Origin: Gnetum montanum
Taxonomy: Eukaryota > Streptophyta > Gnetopsida > Gnetales > Gnetaceae
Length of the DNA: 64,000 nt
Direction of reading: 5' to 3'
Assembly (NCBI GenBank): GCA_015680685.1
Contig: MNCI01009412.1
Location: forward strand, 716,588-780,587
In this document: one piece after another, positions 35,721-46,521 of the stretch
How positions within the stretch are numbered: position 1 is the first letter of the stretch
Layout: each line of letters begins with the position of its first letter
Made by a program: the position numbers and the translations under genes
Notes under the pieces: generated by a model
Told to the model about the DNA's origin: nothing
Seen by the model: only the letters and a program-made list of their open reading frames with translations
Databases searched by the model: none

Positions 35721-37394
35721 ACTTCTCCACTAGAAAACTTGCTGAACTATTTTGCCCATCCTAAACACCATCGACAACTCCGTGTATGGTTTCTGAGTAG
35801 ACTATCAGCTAGGTGAATCACCCAAGTGGGTAGGCCAGAGAGTCCATTAAGCCTGTCAACTTTGGAGGTAGAAAACTTGCTGGACTGGATAGTCTAAACT
35901 TAGTGCATTGATTTGCTACAAAACTTTCATGAAACTGTGCTTGTGGAAATCCCTTGCCTAAATTCCAAGACCTTGGTGAAGCAAGAGGATCTCAAAATTT
36001 TATGGTATTTCAATGGCCCCTCTTTGTCGATGTCTAGACGAAGGGCTCAAGAGATGCCAAAAAGGAATATGAAACACCATGAAGGACAAGATGCTAACAT
36101 CACTCTTTAGTAAATGTCCAAATGTCACTTAGCTACACTTGAGAGTGCTAGGATAGTTATGTAATGAAGGGGGAAAGGGTGGAGCTATAAAGAAAATTTT
36201 GGGAAGGGAAAGAAGTAGCAATGCGGTCCCTCGTTGGAGTGCTTGTGAGGGAATTGATATGCATGGGCATCGTTTCCTTTGCAGGCCTCTGACATCTTAT
36301 CAGAATGCTTAGAGACAGTCATTCAAAAATAGCTAATGTGCCTTTTTTTAGGCATGTTCTTTCTTTTTGCGTGAGCTTTTGCTCTTTTACGCTTTTATTT
36401 TTCTATTTTGCCATTTTCATTTGCAAACAACATTGTTTTTATAGGATAGGTGCTTTCTCCCTAGGATGAGTTGCACTACATCCATGTGGGGCTTTGACCT
36501 ACCTACAGATGCTTCCCATGTAGTGAGTTGCGTTATGCACATCATGAACTTTGCGGTTGAGCATATGGGAGGGATTTACAGGCATTGGGAAACTTTGTAA
36601 AAGAGAGGTGTGATAGGGAGAATTGTGGGTGTAAGGAACAAGGTAAAGAAGTTTAAGGGGGAGGATAGGATGTGCACTCCTCAGTAGCCAAGCTAGTCAG
36701 GACGACCACCTTGGAACGATGTAGTGTCCTGCCATCATGGCAAAACGCACCTCTAACCGACGCCCCTCCAGCACGTATCCTACAAACACAATAGAGAGCA
36801 AGCAAAAAGAAATAGCCATTGAGTGAAAAAAGGGAAAAGGTCTTGCTAGCTTTGGATGCCATTGGAACAATAGACATTGTTGTTGAGGTATTCGACATCC
36901 AAACCAGAAAGGCCAACAATGGCCTTGGCAACATCAACATGGAGGAGTTGGCACAGAGGCGGCTAGGAATTGTTGTGATGCGAGTGCTTAAGAGTCCCCA
37001 CCCAAGGCAAACATCATGCAGCTCAGCTATAAGGTGAGATGCCTAATAGCTAAACATAGTTTGGGCTAGGGCATTGGCAAGGTTTGGAGGGTAGCAACCT
37101 TGTGGCTAGGTGACAATAGTGCTGGGACTCCAGCAGCAGGCATCAACCATGGAAGCTACTACTAGGGCAAAGGGCCTTGGTAGTGGTAGCTCTGGAAGGT
37201 TAGCAAGATGTCATACAACATCTCTAGAGGATTAGCAAGATGCCAAGGGCAATGTCATTTCACATATTCTAGAGAGTGTTTTCTTGGCATCATGAATTGC
37301 ATTCTAGAACTGCAATTCCCCATCCCATGTTGGCACTGTGCATGGTTGCTTGCTTGATGAGTCATGGATGCATGCTGAGGATGTGCTGAAAACC

Positions 37395-37880
37395 CAATTT
37401 AAGGTCCTAGTAGACTATCTGATGTGCTAGTTTAAGGTCTTAGTAGACCATGATATGCTAGTTTAAGGTCCTAGCAGATCACTGTGCTAGTTTATTGTCA
37501 TAGCGGAAGGTCGTTGTGCTAGTTAAAGGCCCCAGCAGACCACTATGCTAGTTTATCATCATAGTGGATGATCGCTATGCTAGTTTAAGGTCCTAGTAGA
37601 CCACTGTGCTGCTTTAAGGTCCCAACAAACTATTATGCTAGTTTATCATCGTAGCAGATCATGGATGGATCAGTTTATAGTCGTAGAGGAACCTCTGTGT
37701 GCTAATTTAAGGTCCTAGTAGACCATCTGTGCTAGTTTATAGTCATAGTGGATTTCCTCTGGCAGTTTTACATTATAGTAGATGAGCTTTGCCAGTTTTA
37801 CATCATAGAAAATGTTGGTTTGCTAGTTTTACATCGTAGCATACAATTTGTTTGCCAGTTTTACGTTGTAGCGAACAATT
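37395..37880 (+). repeat. CTAGTTTAAGGTC hairpin repeat array in block II
   Basis: About 15 units of 28-50 bp, consensus GCTAGTTTAAGGTCCTAGCA followed by GACCA. The stem GGTC/GACC is replaced in one unit by ATCATC/GATGAT, keeping complementarity. Units near the right end drift to GCCAGTTTTACATCATAG. Confidence 0.82.
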
Positions 37881-37924
37881 TCTTACCTTGCTCATGCGTC
37901 AGATGTAGTATGGCTTGAGATATG

Positions 37925-39041
37925 AATGATTCATAGGATTTGCAAACTCATTGCCATCCATGTTTGCCAACTTAAAGGCTCTGTTCCCATAGGTTTTTGT
38001 GACCATGAATGGACCTTCCCAGTTTGCTAAGAATTTTTTCACATGATCACGGATAGCCTTAAGAAGGAGGTTTCCCTTCTTTATCGGTCGTTGATGTGGG
38101 TTTGCATGATTCTTTTGCTATTTCCTCTCTTGATAATTCTCTATGTAATCGAGTGTCTATGCATGCTCCTCCTCTATTGAGTCGAGGTCCATGATCCTCG
38201 ACTCATTGTTCTAGGCTTTGCTCACAACGTTTGATAGGATCATGCGAAGTGATGGTACCTGCAGCTTAAGAGGCAACACCACTTCAAATCCCTAAACAAG
38301 GCTATAAGGTGTCTTACCTATTGCCATTTTGCATGTTGGTTTGTAAGCCCATAGCACATAGAGGATTTACTTGTGCCATCACCTCTTGCTATTGCTAAGC
38401 ATTTTCTTGAGCAAGTTGATGATGGCTTTGTTTATACCTTCTGCTTGTCTATTTGCTTACAAGTAGTATGGCAGGAAGAATGATTGCCTAATGCCAAGGT
38501 TGCTGCAAAATGTTTTGGTTTCCACACTGCTAAATTGTGGTCCATTTTTAGTCACAATAGTCATGGGGAGCCCAAACCTCATCATGATGTTATCTAATAT
38601 AAAGTGGAAAACTTGTTGAGATGTAGTCTTCCTAAGGGGAATAGCCTCCACCAACTTCATAAAGTATTCACTGATGATGATGATGAAGTTATGCCCTGCA
38701 AAAGACTTAGGCATGATAGGTTCTATAATGTCTAGTCCCCATCATTAGAATGCCCACATGATTTGCATCGGGTGCAATTCTGTAGGTGAAACATGTATGA
38801 GATTTGCATATCGTTGGCATGTATTACAAGTCTTGACTTTGGCTAGGCAATCGTGCTCTATGTGAGGCCAATAGTACCCTAGGTGTCTAATTTTTTCTAC
38901 CATGGCCCTAGGTGCTATGTGTCCACCACACAGTCCCTCATGTACCTCATTAATGACTTTTTTTGCTTGCTTCTCATTTACACATGCTAGCAATATCCCA
39001 TCAAAGGAGCATTTGCACAAGGCATTTTCTCCCATGAGCAC
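37925..39041 (-). pseudogene. Tat-type integrase
   Basis: The zinc domain is clear: HEGLCGGHIAPRAMVEKIRH and the CNTCQ pair at 38,830-38,955. The catalytic core begins GLDIIEPIMPKSFAGHN (about 38,690-38,745) and has ISEYFMKLVEAIPLRKTTS. The second catalytic Asp is lost (IVTKNGPQFSS, about 38,540-38,575), and a QAEGINKAI segment near 38,440 keeps the Glu. The C-terminal part ends with KFLANWEGPFMVTKTYGNRA (about 37,990-38,050). It lies downstream of the two RNase H domains as expected for Tat. Stops occur at several points. Confidence 0.85.
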
Positions 39042-39074
39042 ATATTGTCGAGCACACTTGCGGGTCGCATATGT

Positions 39075-39790
39075 CTAAGTGGATGTCAATCTGCGTGGGG
39101 GCTTTCCATGTTGTAGGTAGGCTTTAATGTTGGCATACCACTCCTGGGTGTCCATAGAACTTACAGAGGCTATGTGCATAGCTTGAGTGATAGGCTCTGT
39201 ACACTCGATAATCAAAGCAGGTAAACTTGCGAATAGGTGTGGTGGCACATTTAATGCTACGGTGGCCAAGCCATCTGCTACGGTGTTTTCATTACGTGGC
39301 ACATGTTGAACGTCCATTGTTGTAAACTGTTTAAGCAAAATTTTTGCTAGGTTGTAATAGGGCTGCAAATGAGTAGCCTTGTAGGCGTAGACCTTAGTGA
39401 TTTGATTCACAACGAGTTATGAATCGCCACAAATTACCAGATGTTGAATTTTTTGTGCTTGGGCTACTAAGAGGCCTTTGAGAAGTCCTTCGTACTCTGC
39501 CATATTATTTGTACAAAGGAACATGAACTGATAAGCAAATGGTTGCATATCCCGAGAGGGGAACATAATGACAGTCGCTGAGCTACCACCATTAGTAGTT
39601 GAAGCATCGTCGAAATGTAAAGTAGCTTCGATATGAGATGGCATAGCGTTGATGGTGCTAACATGCTCATTAAGGAATTTGGGTTCTATGGTTACCTGAT
39701 CATCAACAGGTGAGGTCGTGAGTTGCATAGTTATAGCTTGACCTTTCGTTGATGATTGGCTCACATAATGCAAATTGAATTTTGCTATTA
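39075..39790 (-). pseudogene. Tat-type second (archaeal-like) RNase H
   Basis: LHFDDASTTNGGSSATVIMF, CTNNMAEYEGLLKGLLVAQA and LVICGDS (39,417-39,650) are the signature blocks of the extra RNase H of Tat-lineage elements. It continues in another frame with MNQITKVYAYKATHLQPYYN and VQHVPRNENTVADGLATVAL (39,270-39,410). The second RNase H distinguishes Tat from Athila and explains the larger pol. The split into two frames at about 39,412 shows decay. Confidence 0.86.
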
Positions 39791-40150
39791 TGGCTTTTCA
39801 CTGGGCTATCCTATTGCTTTTGTACAGATTTTTCATGATAGCCCAGAGTACATTGCTTTTGCAAATGACATTAACCCTGCTACGAAATAGATAATGCCTT
39901 CAATTTTTTAATGCAAACACTAAGTCAAGGCAATTCCTCTCCACTTCATTGTATTTTGCCTCGTATGCTATCAATACATGACTTAGATAATACATTCGAA
40001 TCTCAGAGCTGTCGGCTCACTTCTGACATAATAGTGCTGCAATAGACATGTCTAAGGTGGCAAGGTAGATATAGAAAGGCTTATCCCTCTGCTGTGGGTA
40101 AATAGTTGGGAGGTGTAAAAGCTCTTTCTTTAGATCATCAAAGGCTTGTT
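39791..40150 (-). pseudogene. Tat-type first RNase H
   Basis: Minus-strand PFYIYLATLDMSIAALLCQK (about 40,025-40,083), IRMYYLSHVLIAYEAKYNEV and RNCLDLVFALKN, ending near 39,760 with SSTKGQAITMQL, the usual end of this domain. It sits between RT and the second RNase H. Confidence 0.8.
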
Positions 40151-41110
40151 GGCATTACATTTTCCATTCAAAGTTAACGCCTTTCTTTAGTAAGTATTGC
40201 GTGGGGTGTAACTTGTCAGTCAACTTTGCTATAAACCTTTTGATGAACTATACCATACCTTGTAACTCGCATAATTTCTTAAGGTTGGTAGGGGGTGCTA
40301 GATTAGCAATGGACCTAAATTTGTTAGGGTCCACTTGTATTCTAGCCTCTGATACCAAAAACCCTAACATGCATCTGGTTCTCACCCCGAAGACACACTT
40401 TTTTGGGTTGAGGTGTAAATCATGCATCTAGTAGCGTTTGAGGACTACACTTAGATCATTGGGATAATTAGAAACCTCTCTAGATTTGACCGCTATGTCA
40501 TCTACGTAGTCATTTAATGTTTCTAGGATGTGGTTGCTAAAGATGTATGTCATGGCCCTCTAGTAGGTTGATCTGGCATTTTTTAGCCCAAAAGGCATCA
40601 TGGTGTAATAGAAAGTACCCCATGGGGTCATGAAAGTTGTTGCTAACTGATGATCTAGGTTGATGCAAATTTGATTGTAGTTGAAGAAACTATCCATGAA
40701 GGATAACAGAGCGTGACCAGCTGTAGTGTCGATGAGTTGATCGATACTCGGAAGTGGGAAGTTGTCTTTGATCATTGCTTTGTTCAGATCCAGGAAGTCT
40801 ATATAGATTCGTATTCCTCCTGTTTTCTTAGAAAACACAATGATGTTTGACATCCACTTTGAGTAATCAACTACCTAGATGAAACCAGCCTGATACAGCT
40901 TGGTGATTTCATTGCGGATGGCCAGTGCGATCTTTGGTTTAACCTTGTGAGCCTTTTGCTTAATTGCTTTGATACATGGATCTAAGCCCGACATGTCATT
41001 ATAAGACCACACGAATACTTCAATGTTGTCTTGCAGTATCTTGGATACATCTTTGTGTGCCTATGAATCTAGGAGGAAGCTAAGTTTTAACATTTTTATT
41101 TGCCCTGGAT
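40151..41110 (-). pseudogene. Tat-type reverse transcriptase
   Basis: Landmarks are IYIDFLDLNKAMIKDNFPLP (about 40,755-40,815), AGHALLSFMDSFFNYNQICI (40,665-40,724), TPWGTFYYTMMPFGLKNA (about 40,570-40,625) and the catalytic YVDDIAVKS (YVDD codons 40,497-40,508), fully intact. The wording AGHALLSFMD and PFGLKNA is typical of the Tat group. The connection domain runs on to 40,150. Stops, for example at 40,558-40,560, break the frame. Confidence 0.88.
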
Positions 41111-41464
41111 GTAGTCACAGGCGTTTCAATGAGAGGGTCCTCAATTACATCACCGACCTCTAAATTTAAGGCTCAAACTAGATGTTCAGGCTAGTCTAGG
41201 GATGTTTCTAAGGATGATATAGTGCTATCTTCGGATGATTCCCAGTCTATTGACTCTGGGTTCAATTGTCTTACAAGCTCGCCATGTGGACCTATCAAGG
41301 CTAGAGATCAGGAAAGGTCGTGATGCATTGCCATTCTTCCTCAACCTGCCATAATGAGATAAATGACAAGTCAAGTGATACCTATTTGTGGCAACAATGC
41401 ATAACAAACATTTGCAAACCAATGATGAAATATAGATAGTTGAAATAATTGTAAAATATGACAC
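41111..41464 (-). pseudogene. Protease-RT linker of the Tat pol (5' end of remnant)
   Basis: An acidic, broken coding segment (around ESIDWESSEDSTISSLETS, 41,190-41,260) upstream of RT. No protease motif is seen. The pol remnant ends near 41,464, where the hairpin array starts, so gag and protease of this copy are missing. Confidence 0.5.
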
Positions 41465-41480
41465 AAAGTTTGCAGTCTAC

Positions 41481-41880
41481 CAGTTTAAGGTCATAGCAGA
41501 CCGCCTAGATATAAAAGTACAAACTGCTAGTTTAAGATCTTTGTGGACCGCTAACTTGGCTGAGTTTATAAATTAAAAGTATTAGTTTAAGGTCTTTGCG
41601 GACTACTAACGGGATGTTTTTATAAAGGTAAGTTGTATTAGTTTAAGGTCTTTGCGGACTACTAACGGGTTGTTTTTATAAAGGTAAGTTGTATTAGTTT
41701 AAGGTCTTTGTGGACCGCTAACGAGTTAAAATTTTGAGTGAAAATTGCTAGTTTAAGGTCTTTGCAAATCGCTAACCTAGTTGAAACTATAAATGAGAAT
41801 TGCTAGTTTAAGGTCTTTGCCTACTGTTAACTCATTACTCTTATGAAGGAAAATGGCTAGTTCAAGGTGGGTCAAAGTTT
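41481..41880 (+). repeat. TAGTTTAAGGTC hairpin repeat array III
   Basis: Eight units with a regular period of about 54-56 bp (units at 41,481, 41,526, 41,582, 41,638, 41,694, 41,747, 41,803, 41,855). Each has TAGTTTAAGGTC, a loop such as TTTGCG, then GACC or GACT and GCTAAC. Two adjacent units (41,582 and 41,638) are nearly identical, a sign of recent duplication. Confidence 0.88.
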
Positions 41881-42001
41881 TCGGTTGGGCCCACTTTCCA
41901 TGATGCAAATAGTGCTACTACACTATGGTGGGGGTGCTATGTTGTATGGAACATCCCACATTAATTGTGGTGAGAAGATGGCAAGTTCTTTTTCACCGTA
42001 T

Positions 42002-42013
42002 TAGCCATAAATA
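42002..42013 (+). promoter_or_regulatory. Possible TATA box of the + strand gene
   Basis: CCATAAATAGGG lies about 140 bases before the first ATG (42,145) of the multi-exon gene, in a clean AT-poor context. It is the only TATA-like sequence at a suitable distance. Confidence 0.4.
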
Positions 42014-44541
42014 GGGGTTTACCCCCAGTAAACTCATCATTTTTACTGTAAGAGCACAGAGCCCACATCCAGAGCATAGAGTAGTTTTCCTAACAAAGAG
42101 CAAGGTGATTTAGCATAGCGACTGAGAAAGAACCTACAACCAAGATGATGGCACCCAAGAGAGAACACAAACACCTAGCATTTGCCAAGGTAGACAAGAT
42201 GAAGGACACCTTGGGATGTCTGTCATAGGTGCACGTCACGGTACGGGATGAGACTCCATCAGCCTGGTAAGTTGCTATGCTATCCTTATTTATTATGTCA
42301 TTGTTGTTGTCTCTGCTTTCTCTTTTTGTTTCTCCTTTTTTCTATCTACATTTTCTGTCATCATTTTTAGGCTGCTATTTTGGCCATTACATCACCAATG
42401 TTGCTGATTCAGCTGCAATAGTGTACAAATGCTACGCTAAGGCTACATGTAGTATTGCCAAGACCACCATTGCTGTGGCTACCTTGCTGTAGAGATTTAG
42501 GCGATTCTGGCAATTTATCATGCAAGTAGCATAGTGTACGACCCTTAGGAGGGTTTGTCCATGCATGTGATTTGACAACGTAACACATGTCTATCATAGC
42601 ACTATGAAAATCATTTTGTCAGGTAGAAGATCTATTGAAATGGTTGTAGCATATTAAATTATTTCTTGTTTAAAAATGTGTATTTAATTTTTTGTGGTTC
42701 TACTACACTATTGCTTTTGTGCTTTTGCTACACTACATGCATGAAAAGGGTTATGCTACGTTGTCTACCAATGGCTAATCCTGCTACGCTACAAATGTCA
42801 CTCGAACATGCTGTTAACATTTGCCATTATGTTGTGCAGGGTAATACTAAGTTCAATTTTGATCGTCCTAGAAATTATAGGGGTCTTGTGCTACCTAAGA
42901 AAGCCAGTGGCCAACATTCCTCCACCTCATGCATGTGTAGGGAAGTAGGCAGTTTGGTTCTAGGAGGGTGCACGGGACTTTCTACAATTTCTCCTCCAAC
43001 ATTTCAGGTTGATAGTTTGGTCACAATTATCAGAGGAGGTAGTGGCCATAATTACAGAAACCCTATTGCCTAGGGTGAATTAGGGTATTCTAAGATTCCT
43101 AGCTAATGGAGCAATTAGGAGCAGGCAGGCTGAGGGATCCAATCAGGGTCCAAAAAACTTGAGGCGTTTGGCTTGGATTTGGGATATGCCTAAATATAAT
43201 TACTACAATCTATACAACACGTTGTTCATCACTTACCACATGGAAATGTGTTTTCAGAACCCACCAGGAACCATTTATTGTGTTGGCAAGTAAGTTCTAT
43301 AAACATATTTCTCTATGTTTTGCAATGCATGTTATGCTAGGCCGGAATGTTAACAGTGTATTTCTATTACCAGGTTTTTCATCAATAAGAATGGGCTTCA
43401 CGGAGATACAGATGCCTTGGCCTTGGCACAGATGACACTACTGGAGTTCTCTTCTACTAAGAATATGCACACAAGCATGATAGGCCAATGCTAGGGTGAG
43501 TATAAAACCTATCCAACCCAGTACTCCTAGTTCTATGATAGGTGTAAGGAGCTCAGTTGGTTGGATGGGGATTGGACACCCTTTAAGCTGATCACTATTG
43601 AAGACATGTCGGTAGATTTTCCACCATTCCTATCATCGTTTAAACCTAGTATGCTAAGCTATGAATTGTCTGCATGTATGTTCGAGTGACATTTCTATGT
43701 TTCTACTATTTTTTTGTGTTTTGTCTATGTTTTCTTGTTTTTTCCCTTTGTAAACTACTACAGCAGCGAAGAAATCCTAGGAGGTGATGGTGATCACCTC
43801 TGGGTGTAATGAGGCTAACATTTACTTCCAGTATAGGGAGGTGGATGAGACCCAATGCTGGCTTTGCAATGGGGCCCTGAAATTGTCCACCAAACACCTT
43901 CGGGACACTGGGCTCATGGAATTGTTCTTGCCATGAACCCAAGTGTCCTTGTTGTTGAGATGCTTGCCTTAGTCAACTCCTTTCTTGAAAAGGCAGACCA
44001 CTTCCACACACATGTGCAGGGTGTGTTGGTGGTCTTTAATATCCATGACCAATTATTCATAGATCTCTTCGGTGTCCTTGTTGATGGTCTCCCTATGGGG
44101 GCAAAGACTAAAAAGGAGGCAAACCATGAGGGGGACATTGAAGAGTGGCTAGGAGCAACAAAAGGATGAAATGGAATCCCCATTGAAGCAGCTACACTAA
44201 AAGCAGGTAAAATGGTTTACTCTATCTTCTGTGCCCATGCTTTTCCGAAGATACTCTCCCAAGGAAAGATCATTGGGATTGAGCAAGCTTGGGTAATGAG
44301 GGAGGTCATGGAAGAGGGGGCCCATTACAATTGGGTCAAGCATCTCTGGAAAGGTTTGCAAGCTGAAATGGTCAAGCTTCATAAGAAGCTTGAGTTCCAT
44401 TTTAATGTGCATCATGAATTCTTCGTAGCTTACTTGTGATGCTTTGTGAAATTCTTGGTAATCTGTGAGAATGGATTCTGGATGATGAAATATCGTAACT
44501 AGATTTCCAAACTATGGATTTGCCAAGTCTTCTACACCACC

Positions 44542-44565
44542 NNNNNNNNNNNNNNNNNNNNNNNN
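44542..44565. other. Assembly gap (24 N)
   Basis: A run of N directly followed by seven G, within exon 4/5 of the multi-exon gene. The true length is unknown, so the exon 4 end and exon 5 start cannot be set. Confidence 0.98.
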
Positions 44566-44894
44566 GGGGGGGTCATTTTCAATGACGACTAGGGGTTGGG
44601 TGGCCCTTAACTTTTGTGGCTAGGACAGCATAGGAGAGGTGTCCCCTGCTACTACAGGTAGTGTATCAAAGGGGAAACGCCTCATCGTGGAGATGGTGGC
44701 CACTAAGTTGTGATGAAAAAGGTCTCGTCTAGTCGAGGAGCCTCCTATCGGTAAATGATTTTCCTTTTTTATCTGTTTATTTGCCTGTTTGGTAGATGCT
44801 TGCTACGCTGTGCTATGATAAGTAGTGTAGCACAATGTAGCATTTGTCTTAAGTTAATTTGCTTTTGCTTAATGTAAACATGCCTTGTTAATAG

Positions 44895-45172
44895 AGGAAG
44901 AAGAAGAAGAAGAAGGAGAAGAGGTGACAGCCCCCAAAATTGGGGCAACTAATAAAGGTGTAGGGGCCCCAACCATAGAGGAAAGGGCCCCAGTCAATAG
45001 AGAAGGAGCTCCCTCTGCAAAGAAAGGGGCTCCTGTCGATGAGGAAAATGCTCCTACATATGAGGAGGTCATTTTTGCCAATGAGGAGGGCTTCCCTACT
45101 AATGAGAAGGATGCTCCTATGGATGAGGAGGATGCTGGCACCACAAAGAGAAGGGCCCCAACAAATAAATAA
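44895..45172 (+). repeat. Coding repeat: acidic Ala-Pro decamers (exon 6)
   Basis: After a run of six Glu codons, units of about 10-11 residues recur: GAPTIEER, APVNREG, APSAKKG, APVDEEN, APTYEE, then GFPTNEKD and APMDEED. The DNA period is about 30-33 bases. The frame stops at TAA 45,170-45,172, but the same frame continues open to the donor at 45,311. Confidence 0.78.
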
Positions 45173-45717
45173 GAGGCCCTTATCGACTGGGAAAGGACCT
45201 TTGTTAATGATCCCTTTGTTGAATGTAGTTCAGCCCCAGAGGAGCAGATGAACACAGAGGGTGCTGCCATGGTGTTAAGCCAGCAAGGAGGGGAGTTCCA
45301 ACTAGATGCTGGTGAGTTTGACCACATTTTCAATAGTATGTTGATGGGTGACTCCCCCTATTATCACCCCTGAGGGTTTGCTAGGTAGGAGGCTTTACAC
45401 TATCATTTGTGTTGCTCATAAGCTTTATTGCAATCCTCTTAGTTATGCCTAACGTGATTTTGTTACATAGAAGACACCATAGTAGACACTGTAGGCCCTT
45501 CCTTGATCTGCCTGTGACCATGGGTTGAAAGCCCCAATAAATTTGCATTCATGCAAGGGATGGTCAATGACATGATCGACCATCTCAAATGGATCAATCC
45601 AAAAGTGGGTAAGTGAAGTAGCTATGCTAAGCTTTTAACTTGCTATGCTAGACACTTTAGGTTGCCAAATTTTGCTATGCTATTGTGACTAATGCACATT
45701 TTATGTGTGGTCAATAG

Positions 45718-46521
45718 CCTCTCACCTCAAGTGGGACCTAAGACAAGTAGTGAAGGTCGATGCCATGCTTGCATTCCCACTAGAAGTGACCGAGGTACAT
45801 CATCGCATATACGACGAGGTTAGCGAATGCACGTTGTACTTAGCATGCTCCTCTTGGAAGTGCAAGCATGTGAACAAGGACCTGTGGAAACGAGTCTAGA
45901 AGCTTAAGAAAGAGAAGGCAATTTTGACCACCAAGGTGGGAGACCTCTGTTCCAGGAATGAGTTCCTCTTGGCCCATAATATGAATGATGGCAATTGGTG
46001 CATGACCATCATTGACTATGCAAGATACCAGATGGCCATGCGATGCAACAATGAGGCCACCCATGAAATAATTGAGCAGCGAATGTAGATGGACTTGTTA
46101 GCCTAGAAGAAGAAGGACTGGAAAGATTACAGTGGGAGAGTTTACGAGTGGGGGAAGTCCCAGAAAAATCACAAGCACATGTATAAGCTAGAATGTGCCA
46201 CCTGCCACAAACAATACTAGGATGCTTCAGTGAAGTTGTATACTCATGAAGCATTCTTGGATGTTATTGGTGCTACTGAGGCTTACAAAAAGTTCATGCA
46301 ACAAGTGATGATCAGTGAATCTCTTGAGTGGGAAGTGAATTTTCCCATAGGTGAGACTACCACTGCTTCCTTTTCCCCAGGACCACAGAGATGGATGGCT
46401 ATTGAAAATGAGAAAGTTGCAATAGACACTGACTTAAGCGATAGGTTCTAGGTAGATATTACAGAGGAGGAGGTCTGGAAATGCCTCAGGATTTGTTTAG
46501 ATCGCATTCCCCCTAAGACAG
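45718..46521 (+). pseudogene. Exon 8 of the multi-exon gene (helical, five TAG stops)
   Basis: An 804-base exon with a single unshifted frame from SHLKWDLRQVVKVDAML to RICLDRIPPKTG. Residues such as LWKRV, KLKKEKAILTTKV and LLAHNMNDGNWCMTIIDYAR suggest a long helix or coiled coil. All five in-frame stops (45,897, 46,086, 46,104, 46,218, 46,449) are TAG. Both neighbours are phase-1 introns. Confidence 0.75.

Larger units (their letters stand above)
34581..37890 (-). repeat. LTR-like block II of a Tat-type element
   Basis: Second copy of block I with the same landmark order: 34,581-34,620 leader segment, CCCACGAGACGTTG (35,106), minus TATA (35,046-35,060), CTATG palindromes (35,220-35,720), TTTCAATGGCCCCTCTTTG (36,008), ATCCTACAAACACAA (36,777), hairpin array (37,395-37,880) and CTTACCTTGCT (37,886). 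It directly adjoins the end of the Tat integrase frame at about 37,925, so it may be the 3' untranslated region plus LTR of that pol as well as the 5' LTR of the gag-protease at 33,250-34,562. Confidence 0.6.

Noticed and set aside
37395-41880. CRISPR-like arrays of repeats and spacers
   Set aside because: Units are imperfect, spacers are related to each other, there are no cas genes, and the DNA is plant nuclear.
42371-43007. Extra exons in intron 1 (42,371-42,492 and 42,840-43,007)
   Set aside because: Open and with acceptor-like starts, but exon 1 joins in phase only to 43,008, and these frames do not fit the phase.
45718-46521. Reassigned or read-through TAG codons
   Set aside because: TAG from CAG by C-to-T explains the data, and the same window shows TAA and TGA stops in other frames plus a frameshift in the same gene.
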